This document shows positions 1-12,440 of a stretch of 64,000 nt of DNA, piece after piece. The notes under the pieces were generated by a model. That model worked only from the letters and a program-made list of their open reading frames with translations. It was not told the origin of the DNA and did not search any database. This DNA comes from Prunella strophiata (lineage: Eukaryota > Chordata > Aves > Passeriformes > Prunellidae): the NCBI GenBank assembly GCA_036583965.1, contig JAZBQD010000013.1, forward strand, positions 9,918,763 to 9,982,762. Reading direction: 5' to 3'. A program made the translations under genes and the position numbers. Within the stretch, counting starts at the first letter, position 1. The number at the start of each line of letters is the position of its first letter.

Positions 1-3000
1 GTGCAGAGCCACTGTGTTCATGTGAGGGTAAGAAAGGGCTGAGCTGTCCTGCCAGAGAAGAGAGGCTCCTCTTTCTGACATTGTGCAGATCCAAAGTGGT
101 GACACAAGCTCATGTGCCGGGGCCCTGGCTAATGGGCTCTGAGTAATGCTGTGGATGGCTCACTCTAAGCCTGGCTCTTGCAGGCAGCTCTTACCCTCTA
201 ACCTGTAAACCACAGCCCAGGGGAGCAGTGTAAAGGCACAGCAGTGGTTCAGCACTCAGTCTCTTCTCCTTGTCCCTCCTTCCTGCCTTCCTTATCCTGG
301 GTTCAGGAAAAGCAAAGCTGCTGGTGCTGCTGCTTGGACTGTGTTTGCCCTGCAAGTGAAGTCAGAGACCAGAAAGCAGGGCTGCTTGTGGACAGAGAAG
401 GAAATTGTTGGACTTCTTAGTTTCTGTGTTCTGAGGTGATGTCTCCTGGCTGGAGCCTGCCTGGGAGGCCTGGAATTCTGTGGCTGTCCTGTCTGCACAC
501 ACATGGGCTGCAGACAGAAGTGCTGTGTGTCTGCTCTGTGTATGGGCATTTCATGGCTGTCTGTAATGCCATTTGAGAGCTGACTTTGTGGGGAATGGAT
601 TTTGTATTGATGAAACCAAAATTCAGGATTCCTCTGTTCTGCTTCCTCATACAGTGCAAGGCCCCAGCAGGAACCTGCTGAAGCCATGAACAGCCACAGA
701 ACCCTAATCCTTGTGCTTTTCCCCATGAGGTGTTAAACAGCAACATGTAATCAAGCAGGATGGCAGCCTCCTCTTTTGGATATACAGTTCTGTGCTGAAA
801 GAGAAAATACAGCTTTATCCTCTTCACTGCAAATATCCTCACTGTACAAACAAATCCTGGTGAGATCCTTGGATTTGTGGCCACCTTTGGTCTGTCTGGC
901 CTCTTTGCAAGCTGAGCACACACAACCACCACTGCCCAGAGCCACCAGGAGTGTATATTCACTTAGACCAGGCTTAAAAGCTGATTGCTTTTCTCCTGGC
1001 TGTTGAAAAATGCTGCAGCACTGACGTTGGACACTGAGATCCCATGAGCTTCCTCTGTCCTTCAGTCTCCTGGGGCTGCTCTTCCGTATACGATTGTCAG
1101 GATAAGAATCTGGTAATTAAATAGCCAGACAGACCTCGAGAATCAGATGGCTCTCATGCACAGCCTCTGCTCTCCTCAGGGGGAAACACTGCCAAGAGCT
1201 GCAGGCAAATATGCAGACATAACACAGATTATAAATGGAGCTCCTGTTGGTTTGGTGGGTCGATCCTGTCCCCTTCCCACTGGTTGCTGTCCCCTTCCCT
1301 GCCCTGGTTCAATCCGCTGAGACTCTGCCCGGTGCCCAGGGGGTGGCAGAATTGTTCAACTTCATTGTGCTGCTTCTCTGAAAAATCCCTGCAGGGTGGG
1401 CTGTGCTGGTGTTTGTGCCTGGTTCAATCCTGGTCTAGCCTTGCTGACAGCTGGGCTTTGTCACAAGTGCTCTGAGCACAGGGGTCAGCAGTCCAGCCCC
1501 TGGCTCTGCAGACTTTGGAGATCTAAGGGTGAAGGAAAAGGAAGGACTGTTGGAAACATGTCCCCAACGTGCTGCCAGCTCAAGCTGTGTTTCATCAATA
1601 CAGGATGGCTGTGCTAGTACACAGTTATGACATAATGTATTCATCTGCCTGGTGAACAATTATTTTTGTTAATTCCAAAACATTCCTGGGTTTTCATTTG
1701 AGGTTGCTTAGTTGGATCTGGTTCCATGAGCCATCTGATTGTTTTCTTGGAGGAGCAGGTCTGTATCATGGTTTTGCACCCAGCCATGTCTTGCTGCTCC
1801 CTGGTCATCCTTCCTTATGGTTTCTGTCATTCCCATATGCTTTTCTTTCTCCCTGGAACAGCTTCTACCCCAGAGCAGACCAGGGGGATGTGCTCTAGGT
1901 TCAAAGATACTGCTGCTATCTGCATTTTCTTATACATTAATCTACTTTAAGTCATTTTGTTCTCTGTTACCAAAATTTTGTGGAAGCTTTGACAGTGTAA
2001 CATCCACACTGCTCCCAGCAGGCAGCCAGGAGTTTGTATTGCTCTCTGAGGATAAAGACTCAGAGCAGAAGGGAAGGTAAGAGATCTGAGAGCCCTGTTG
2101 GGCTCAGTGCAGCCAGAAGCTGCAGGTCTGAGCTGTGTTATCAGTGTCTGCTCAAACCTTCCCCCCTGGATAACCATCAGGAAGATGCTGTGGCTTGATC
2201 CATTTTTCCCCTACTGGTGCAGTGCACCCACAGCTCACCCAAATCTTTGTCAGGGCTAGGCCAAGCTCATGGGAGGATGTGTTAGCCTAGACTTAAGCAC
2301 AGCCCTAAGTTCTCTGAGATCGAGTTCCGTGCGAGCCTCGTGCGTGCGGTGCCTGTGGCCTTATCTCAGCCCCAGATCCTGCTGCTCCAGCTCTGAGCAA
2401 ACTCTGAGGAGATGCTATCAAGGTGGAGGAGGCAGAGCAGAGCCCAGCTCTTTCCCAGCTGCCTGCTCTGGCACAGGGCTGGATGTGCAGTTTTTCCTTT
2501 TCGGTGTGACCCAGTTGATTCTCACTCCTGGCTCTGTCACACCGAGGCAGAGGAGATATTGTACAACCCAGATCTCTCTGTGAGTGTTGGCTGTTTCTCA
2601 GATGTGGTTGGCAAACACAGCAAGATAATCACTGGTTTTAATTACAAATATAAATAGGTTTGTTTAGCCAGTCATTCTGTAATCTTTGTCATTATTGGCT
2701 TTCCAATCACAGCCTGAATGCAGGGCCGGGTGAATGTTTTCAGGCACCTTCTGCAGAGATAGAGGTTGAACCACTGCAGAAAGGCCTGGAAGTTAGTTAT
2801 CTCCAGGCTCTGGTCGAGCCTGAGGATGGTTATGAAAAGAATTGTTCTTGTTTAGCTCCTCTAAACCAAATTTTTAAGAGCTGGCAAGAGCAGCTGTGGG
2901 AGGTAGAGGTTTTCAAGGGTCGGGCTCATGTACATTTGCAGGTCAGGGATCAACAGGAGGAGTCGTTGGTGCAGACAAACTCTTAGCAGGGCAACAGCAG

Positions 3001-6000
3001 GTTTAGATTGGATATCAGGGAAAATTCCTTTATGGAGAGAGTTGTCAAGCATTGGAACAGGCTTCCCAGGGCAGTGATGGACTCCTCATCCCTGGAGGAA
3101 TTGAAAAGCTGCATGGATGTGGCACTTGGGGACATGGTTTAGTGGTGGCCTTGGCAGAGCTGCAGGAACAGCAGGACTTGATCTTGGAAGTCTTTTCCAA
3201 CCTAAATAATTCCATTATCATCCCTCTGGCACACACCACAGGACACCATTGTATCTTACATCACATATGAATATATTTGATACAATTGATGTATATTTAA
3301 TGTGTATTATATTTTAATGCACCAAAATGATCTTTTAACACCTTGGTCCTTAATTTCTTTAGGGGTTTAGGAGCATGTTTTGCTGGAGCAGCACTGAGTG
3401 AACGTCTTGTACCCATGGCCATGTCCATGGTGCCAGGCAGGCGCTCAGGGCAGGGGGAACACTGGGGCAGCTGCCTTGAGGATTTATTTGTGGGGACAGC
3501 AGCTCATTAGAGCCTTGACAAGTCCTGCTGGCTGCAGATTGATTGTGTCCTGGGGAACTGGTGGGAGATCTCGGGGCAGAAGTTGCTGACTTCATGAAGT
3601 GTTCAAAACAGGACGCTGAATCACATCCTGGCCGGCGGCAGCATCCTGCCTTAGCGTGCTCCGTACAATGGGGAGGCACCGGCCCAGCCCCCGGCCCTCG
3701 GGAGCCCTCAGCCGGGAGGTGTGGCCCTAGAAGCTCAGGAAGGTGTAATTAGACCTTTACATTTTGTGCTGGGCTGTGTGTGGATGTTCAAAGGCCACAG
3801 AGCTAGGGAAATGTTCACTTATTTGACACTTATTTAAGATCTGGCCTTTCCAGGAAACCGTTGCTGACTTGAAATTGAGCAATATGAGGAGTTTACTTGG
3901 ATGTAGGTAGAGCAACAGCAGGAGAGCTGCCAATTTAAAGATGTGATGATCAGACTCTTTTGGAATTGTATCTAAATATTTTTGGGTTTTTTTCTTCCAT
4001 GAAATCCTCAGCAGTTTGGCAGAACCCAAACCACGAGGTCCTATTATCAGAGGATACTGGCTGTGCACTGAGCACTTGTTCCTGTAAAAGGCCAGTGTGG
4101 TCACTGTTATTTAGGTGTTAGAGCTGGGTCAGAACAATATTTTGGTTTCAAATGCCTCTAGATTTTAAATATCTTAATCTTTGATAATTGTCTGCCAAGA
4201 TCTGTGAGTCAGGCATTTCTCATACAAATCAGAGCTGTGCTCTGCCTGGCAAGTGTTCCTAAGATGTTTTTGGAATGGGGAATGGACAAAACACCTTCCT
4301 TGCCTGGTTTTACTTCTAATGAAGATTGTTGAGATTATTTCCTGAGAGCACTGAGTTTTTTCCCAAACATTTACACATCCCTTTGCACTACTTAAATACC
4401 TGATGCAGAATCACTTTACCACTGCACAAAAATAAGCCCAGATTCAAACAGATTAGGGTGCACACCACATCCATCAGTTGTTTAGGTTTATCTGGGATCC
4501 AGACTATCCTCTTCAAGGGCTTGTCTTCCCTTCTCTGAAAATTTTAGTTTCTTGAAGAAATCCTTCCTGCAAGAGCTGCTGAAGGAAACCTTCATATCAG
4601 GGACCAAGTCAGCCAGAAATGTGGGGAATGGGACATAATGTCCTGTTCAAATTTCCCAAAAAGCTGCCAGGTTCCTTGTTTGTTCTGTCTGCCATCCAAA
4701 TGGTCACATCCAACCGTGTCCAACACTTGCATCCCAGAGGAGACTGCTGCCCATGGCTTGGCATCTCCCTCCCAGCCCTGCAAAACATCCTGAACTCCAG
4801 CTGTCTGCTTCCCTCTGCAACACCATCCTGTTTGGAAAAGATGGCTTTGGAGTGGAGGGGGAAAAGGATACTCCTGGGGTTTTTACCACCACTTTTCCAT
4901 TGTGAGTGAGCTTTGCCCCTGCCTGGCACTCTCCTGATTCTGGGAATGCTGGCTGTGTACCCTCAGGGGGCAGGGAAGGCAGGCTGCAGTCTAGTCAAAT
5001 ACTCGAGGTGTCAGGGCTGAGCCAGAACTTTTCTCACTCTGCCCTTACCGCGCGTGATCCGCCTGGATTTATTTTGCTTTGTTTTTCCACATTACCAATG
5101 TGTCAAGTACTCCCTGGTCTCTCTGCTGCCTTTTTTGGAGCCATTCTGAAACCTGGCAGCTCAGCAGGTTTTTGGGTTGCTGTGCCACCAAGATTCCCAG
5201 CCATGCTTCCGATGCCATTGTCTGTGTCTTGGCTGACCTTCCCTCACACCGCTTGGAAGCTGCTCCCTTGATCCTTCAAGCTGTTATTCACCTTCCTTTT
5301 CTTTTCCAGCGGCGCCGTTGGAGAGTTTCCACTTGTTTCTCTGGGAGACACTGCTGAGTGGGTGAAGTGGGGTGACTTAATAAAATAGTTCCAAGGATTA
5401 AAACAATGGGCTGACAGGAGGAATGCAGGAGGATGGGCCCATGTGCTGACAGCTCGGCTGGGGAGGAGGACAGGAGCAGGATCAGCCGGGAGTGCGGGTG
5501 GAGGCTCTGCCTCTGGTGTGCCCTCCATGGTGGGCATCATCCCACCTCTCCTCCAGCTTGGACCTCTGGGACAGCTCCAAGGCTTGTGGCCTGGCTCCCC
5601 CCTTACCTGTGGTCGTGGAACAGCAATGGCAGGAACATGGCAACACCCAGAACAGTCACTTGTAGGAAAATACAGAGAGCCAGTGTTTTAGGAATAGCTG
5701 GCTTCCCTCAGACCAGGGAAAATCCATGTTGTTGCAGATGCTGGAATCTCTGTGTGTTCTCCTGTGCTAGCTGCTGCTTCCCCAAGCCTTGCCCTCCAAG
5801 TCCATGAGTCCAGGTGAGCATGAGCTGCTGTGTGAAGCAGCTCTGCCCAGCCCTCACAGCAGGGTGGGTGGCCCTGGGGTTGGCACAGCGGGCTGGGGAC
5901 AGTCCAGGGCATGCACTGGGGACACCAGTGCCAGGGGGGCTCTGTAGGGTTAATACTCCTTTTCCTGGCAGCTCGTGCAGGCTGAGGTTTGGAGAGGATC

Positions 6001-9000
6001 TGGCCTGGCCTCCTGAGACAGTGACTGTCACCAAAATGCCTTTGTGTTTCAGTGGGAATCTCAGAAATGCTCCTTGGGATTCAGACCGAGTTCCAAGCCC
6101 ATGGCGTAGCTGGGTGATGCCGGGATCAGCCTCGTGCCTTTTTGAACCCTGCAATTAATGGGATGAGCAGAAAGGATTTCTTTTTCCTTGTGAAACAATC
6201 TCTTATTTTATTTGGCTTTTCACCATCCAAGTACTAGGGATTCCTAGAATTTTCTCATTCCTGGCTGTTTGGGAGCAGTTCTGTCAATTTACTTTGCGCA
6301 AGTCTGCTGGAATGGGGAATGATCCTGCTAATTTGTTTGTTTCCCTCTTCCTGCCCTTTCTCTTGGAGGGTTTATCCCAGCTGCTCCTGGCTTGTCTGCA
6401 GGCACAGCCTGGATCCTGGGGTTGCCCCTCAGGGTGGGATACTCAGAGCTGAGCTGGTTCTGCTCAGTGCAGATCTGGATCCGTGCTGATTGCTGCTCCA
6501 GCCCAGTGCATCCCAGGAGTGGCTGGAGGGACATCATCAGCAGTCTATTTCTGTTGAGAAATTGGCTTTTGTGGGCTTCATGATTGATTTCATTTTTCTT
6601 TTTTTGCCCTTTGTGCCAGAGGAGCATTTGTGTGTGAATGGCCTGCAGTGTCTGCAGCCCTGTCAGCATTCCTGCTGGGATGTGGCCCACGATCCCCACG
6701 CCTCCGAGCCCAACAATGCACACTCACACTCCCCTTGGTCCCTGCTCTGCTGAGAACAGCAAAGCCTGCTGAGTTTTTTGTCTCCCCAACATCTCACTTC
6801 CTTCAAAATAGATGGGAGAGATGTTTGCTCCTGCAGGGAGGCTTTACAACCAACACCAACACCCCCTCAGCTGGAGCTGCTGCTTGGCCCCTTCCCAGCA
6901 CAAAGATGCCCTGGCTGTGTCTAAGGAAGGGGAGATGTTCTCCTTGTGGACCTGTAGCCCACGTTTTGCTTTTCTTCTGGGGCTGACTTGTCTTCAGCTC
7001 AGGAGGTCTGGGAATGATGACTTTGGGTGTGGAAGTCACAGGTATGGAAAGAGCTTTCCTGCTTTGCATTTCTGGTAGTAAAAACACTTCAATCCAAGTG
7101 GTCCTGAGCAGATCTCTCTGAACTTGCCAGGTGTTTTGGGCCTCTGCAGTCCTGACCACAGGTCAGTTTGTCAGCATTTCCCAAATCCTACACATGTGCA
7201 ATAGCACTTTGTTCCAAACCATCTTTGCACGTGTTGGAACTGGGCTTTTCCAGGTGCTGCTCTGTGGGGAGCACACTGCTCCTCTGGCAGCCCTGCTCCA
7301 TGTGAGGCTGAGCTGGGATGGCTGTGGTGATATTCCCACCTGTGTTTGTCCCTTTAATCTTTGTGTGACATGGAGCAAAGGCCACTTGGACACACTTCAT
7401 TAAGAGCAGGAGAAGGGACTTGCTGCTGCTGGAGTCCCTGGGGCTGTTCTGAGGCTGTGCAGTGCCATGGGAAGGAGCAGCTTTGAAGTCCCTTTTTCCC
7501 TGGTGCTGTTCTGTGTTGCTCAGGCCCCTTCCCAAGGCCCCTCTCGTGGTCAGGAAGTGTTATCAGATGTGCCTCTATCAGGCCAGAGCCAGCAGAGCCT
7601 CCGCCTTAACCGTCGGCTTTTTTGGGGAGCAGGAGCCACACAGTTGCTCTCAACTCTTCCTGTTTCTCTCCTTTCTGTTTGATGTGCTCCTTCCCACCTT
7701 GGGTTGTGTTGCTGTTGTGGTGTGGCTGTGGGACAATGCCAGTCCCCTCTGCCTGCTGTATCAGTGTCCTGCCTAAAATCCATCTCTGGAATATTGAGGG
7801 TCTGGCTGGGCTATGGGAGCATCCAGCAGGGCTGACTCACCCCCTCTCCAGGGCTGTTTTGTGTTCTTTCCCAGTTGCCTTGAGGTGGCCAAGCTTGTTC
7901 CAGACTAAGCAGCAAAGGGGGGAAGAAAAAGGGGGAAAAAAAAATCAGTTCTCTTCCTCCTTATCAGCAGGGCTGTAGAAAAGGGAAGTGTGTTCCATTC
8001 TGTGGTGCTTGGGAGGCCTGGTTTTCCCTCACCTTATCAGTTTGGAAATGTTTTGAGTAGAAGATGTCATGAAACCCTAAGAACTGGGAGGCATTACCAT
8101 GTTTGCCTTTGTAAAATCATGACCAATTCTGAGAGAAGCAAATACTCCTTTTCTTGTGGGGGTTTGAGGTTTTTTTTCTTTCTTAAACACAGACCTGGTT
8201 GCAGGAGGCTGCTCACTCTCCTCAGGCTTGCCTGGGTCTTCCCAGGAAAAGTGGTTTTATTTCTCCAGGCTCTGTTTGTGGATCTTTATTTTGAGATGAG
8301 TCTGTAGCTATAAGATGAGTTAGTAGAGTGGTTTTTTGTGTCCTGCAAGATGATTATGGCTTCTGTGAGATTCCCCATTAAAACATGGAACTCAAGCACC
8401 TGAGGCATGCAAGAATTCCTCCTGGGACGCCTTACAGCTGGAGCCACCATGACACAGCAAACTGCCTGGGGAACACTGTTGTGGGGCTGGCATCTGGCTG
8501 CCCAGGAGCACGAGCAGCTCTGTCTCTTTTCCCAAAATGCAGTGTTTTTAAGGGATTGCTTACTGGCATTCCCGGCCCCGGGGGGTGGCAGTTTGTACCG
8601 CCGAGAAGGCGCTGCCTATTGTGTTCTTCAACGACTCGAAATGGGGTTGATGTGTGTTGCAGCCACGCTCCTCTGGAGCTTTCCCAAAGGGGAAGAAATA
8701 TTTCCTTTTCAAGTTGAGCAGCACGGAGCCAACGGATGGAGCAACAGCCTCTGGAGCCAGCTCTCAGCAGGGCTGTGGCCATGAGCACCCTGTTGTTGCC
8801 AGCCTCTGGGGGCAGGAGGGACTGTCACTGGCTGTACCCTCCTCCTGACACTCCTGGCATTTCCCAGGTGTTGGAAGTGTTGGTTTTTCCCTCTTTTAGG
8901 GTAATAATTTCCTGTGTTTGGTAAGCTGAGGTCAAGGAGTGGGAGGAGAGCTGGTCTGCAGCTGTGTTGGAGCATCAGGGTCCTGGGGCTGTGAGTGGGC

Positions 9001-12000
9001 TCTGTGTTTATTCGAGGGCCTGAAGTGACTCCTTGTAGAGAAGTTGTGCTGGTCAGGATTCCTGGAAGGGCATCCAGGGATTGGGTGGTTTCTGTGGTGT
9101 GTGCCAGTCAAACTGGGTGAAAACTGGCTGAGAATGCACAGAGAGCTCCACATTACCCTGGTCAGGCTGATGGGACCAGAGTGGCCTTATGGTGTGTGCC
9201 TGCAGAAAGAATTGGGGTTTGTAAGGAACAAATCTTCAGGGAATTCAGTGCCAGCAAGCCCCTACCACACAAACACCGAGCACCTGAGAGACTCCTTGTC
9301 CAGCAGGAGCTCAGGAATGGCTCTGAAAATCCAACGGGGGGGAGCTGTACACTGAGGGAAGGACCATTTTAATTTTCTGTATTAAAGCATTGCTTTAACT
9401 GTAAAGGAATGAGCAGACATCAGTCCATAGGATGCTTTTCCTCTAGTCCTGTCCCTCCCAGGGAATATGGACTTCCCGCAGCCAGGGGCTGTGTGGGTGC
9501 TGATAGGAGCCTCTGGAGCACGAGGGGGGAAGCAAACAAACAAACAAGTCTGGAGGAGGGAAACGATTAGCCGAGCCTCAGCTAGGTTGTTTCCCCTCTT
9601 GAATGGCTCTCTTTCATCAGGATGTGTTGGGACAAGTGCTTTTTCAAGCCAGGATATCAGTGGAAGACACAGTGTTCCCTAAAAGCCATCCAGTTCCCGG
9701 GGAGCATCAGCAGCCGCGATTCCTCTGCTCCGCACAGAAAATACGCTTGACCTTTTCTTTGCCTTCTGGTGTTTTTTATGGGTTTAGAAGCAAAAGGATG
9801 TGAGTTTTCCAGCTGGTTATGAATCTTTTCGATTTCCCTGACTTCTGTCTGACGCTGGGGCCACCACGATGCTGCCGCTGTGCAAAGAAAACCAGCCCGA
9901 ATTAGTATGTATGAGCCACGGGGTTGTGCTTGGGGGCATCTGTCAGCCCTGCCGAGGGGCAGGGGCTGGGGATGCTCTTTAATGCCAGGATTTGGATGTT
10001 CTTTAGGAGAAGATTTAAAAAAAAAAAAAAAATAGCTCGAAGTTTTAGTTGTTTACTGGGATTGCAGGATTTAAAAGGGAGTTGTGCCTTGCCTTTCTCA
10101 CTGAGCTGTGTCCAGAGCACTTGTGTGAAGTGGCAGAGCGCAGACAGTTCCCAGAGCGGAGATAAGGGCTGGGCTTGGGTAACGTTGTTGTTACAATGTG
10201 GTGTAAACTGTGAGCAAAGAGGCGTTTGGGTGTGTTTCTGTGTCCTGCACTGTGCTGGGCACACGGGAAACCAGAGCTGGTGTGGAGATGGGGAATGCTG
10301 GGGGTACGGGTGCGTTTGTGCAGGGTAGGAACGGGGATTTCAGTGGAAATGGAAACCTTGCTCTCAGCAGGCTCCTGGCTTTGCTTTCCTGTTCATTTCC
10401 ATGCACATGGATACACAGGAACAAAAATCTTACTCTGTGAGTTGTCCTTTTCCTGGACCACTTGCTGCTCCAGCTTTCCCTTTTGCCTGCAACTGGGAAT
10501 TTTCTGCTTTATTGTCACAGATTTCCTGACTGCAGGAGAGGAGAACATCTGTCAAGATGTATCATCAGAGCAGGAGATGCGGATAACTTTGGGAAGGAGC
10601 TCTGTTTTTTCCAAATTTTTTTCTGCTGTAGAAATCCCACTCAGTGCTTTGAGATTGAAGATCCTTTGGGGTAAAACACTGGAGTAAAATATCCTATTTC
10701 AGGATATTTTTTTGCTTTCCCAAAGAAGTTTTTCCCCAAATTCTCAGGATGGGAATGCTGTGAATTATCTCCTGGTGCATGATCTAACCATTCCCTGCCT
10801 CTTGTTAGTGCTGACTATCCCATCCATTGTGTGGGGGTCGCTGCCTTTGTGTCACTTCTGGCCTTTTTTAACGCTTTCCTGTGAGGTCTGGGGTGAGAAG
10901 GAAACAAGGCTGGTCCTGGAAGGAGCCACATTCCCGTTTGCAGCCGTGGGTGCCATAATCCAGGCTGAGCTTGGATCCTGCTCAGACCCAGCCAGTGAGG
11001 TGAGGGGGGAGTGCTGGAATCCTGTGGGGATGGAAGTGGAGAATTGTTGGAATTAGAGCGTGCTTCTTCTCCTGCTGTGTTTTATTGATCTTGTGGAGCC
11101 TGGAATTCAGGCAAAAATTTTAGTTTACTTTTTAAAAGCAACTGAAATCTCAAATTTAAACCTGATCCAGATTTTTCTGGGGAATTCTTGAAATTCAGTT
11201 GAAACATGAGGAAGCTTTGCCTGGGAACTTGGGCTCTGTTTTAAGAGATTAGAAACTCTGAAATTACATTAATTTCATGTCTCCTCACAAAAATGCTGAG
11301 GTAGAACAGAGCATTGGGAGCATTAACATTCACTCCTGCCCCAAGGCAAAGACCATGGATAAAATATGGAATAGATGAGTGCTGGGAGTAGTAACTCCAG
11401 TGGGACCATTTGCTGGAGCATGAGGAACTCCTGTGTAGCACAGTTTCATAATGGAGCATTTCTGTTTAGTAGATGCAGACAGTAATTAATGGTGATCTAT
11501 GGCTGCGAGCGTGGGGCGGTGGAAAATTGGGCTTTGGAACAACAAACAGCTCTTGTGCTGTTTGGGGAGCAGAGCAAACACATCCCAAGCAATTCCTGTG
11601 CAGCTGAAAGGTGCCTCAGGAGACAGGGATTTCCAGCCATGTGGGAAATGCAACTTCACTGCTTCTGGCCAAAGCTGCTTCTGAAGGATTTCCGAGATTC
11701 TCGTGTGTGTCCGGGAGTGGTGGAATCTGGCTGTGCCTTCTCCTCCCTGTGCTCCAGCCCTGGGTGTCATTTCCCTCTGGAAATGTCACTGTGTTTGCCC
11801 AGACTCTATCCCAGGATGCTGATCCAGCCACAGCAGAGCCAAACCTCTGCTCTTGTGCTGGTTGTTTTTCCCTGAGGGTCCAGAGCTGTGTCCTTTCCCT
11901 TGGGATGTGCAGATTCCATCTCCCTTCCTCTTTAAATCTACACAGTTGCAGGTTCTTGTTTTTTGCATTCCAAAGAAATGTCAAGAACTGCAATCAGCAG

Positions 12001-12336
12001 GAAGTGTTGGGCTCAGAACCTGCTCTCCAGTCCATTGCAGGTCTCAGCCTGTAAAAAGTCCAACCCTTTGCTTCTTTTAAGTTGCAGAATTCCAGAATCA
12101 AGTGATAAAGTCATTTCCAGCCCATGACAGCTCAGGCAAGTATCTCCTGCAGGGGCCAAGTAATAAAACAGTGGTGGAAAATGACAGATGAATAATCCAT
12201 GAATAATCCCAGAGTCATGCTGTGCAAGTGGCTGTGGCAAAATCCTACTATTTTAGTGAGGAAAGCACTTCCTTTCCCAGATGTGCACATTTTGCTGCTC
12301 TTTCCTTTCAGCTGACTCCTGTGTGGTTTTTTCCAG
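1..12336 (+). other. SSH1: Non-coding stretch, probable 5' intron of SSH1
   Basis: No convincing exon, RNA gene or promoter was seen in these 12.3 kb. The open frames here are short, overlap on both strands and lack recognisable protein character. The next + strand coding block is SSH1 exon 3 and begins mid-codon at 12337, so the flanking DNA must be intron. The human N-terminus before this point is about 35 residues on two exons. I looked for an Asp/Glu-rich peptide like the human exon 2 product and did not find it, so exons 1-2 are probably left of the window, though a very small exon could have been missed. One CR1 fragment (about 2985-3225) is the only repeat recognised. There is a short A run at about 10018-10032. 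Confidence 0.6.
2985..3225 (+). repeat. CR1-like LINE 3' fragment
   Basis: The stretch reads in the sense order of an avian CR1 3' end: a 'gtttagattggatatcagg' segment, then 'cattggaacaggcttccc', then 'gtggcacttggggacatgg', ending in 'ttccaacctaaataattcc'. It closely resembles the copy at 58960-59326, so both probably belong to the same CR1 subfamily. It is 5'-truncated, as is usual for CR1, and has no coding capacity. Confidence 0.8.
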
Positions 12337-12440
12337 CCTCAGCGAGAGCTTTTTCATGGTGAAAGGTGCAGCACTTTTCTTACAGCAAGGAAACAGCTCC
12401 CAGGGCCAGCGAAGCCTCCAGCATCCCCACAAACATGCAG
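12337..12440 (+). CDS. SSH1: SSH1 exon 3 (start of SSH-N region)
   Basis: The acceptor is 'ttttttccag' and the donor 'gtaatg'. The first base completes a split codon and the last base (G) begins the next one. The product runs LSESFFMVKGAALFLQQ through HPHKHA, nearly identical to human SSH1. Upstream in-frame sequence is intronic, which fixes this as an internal exon. Confidence 0.95.
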
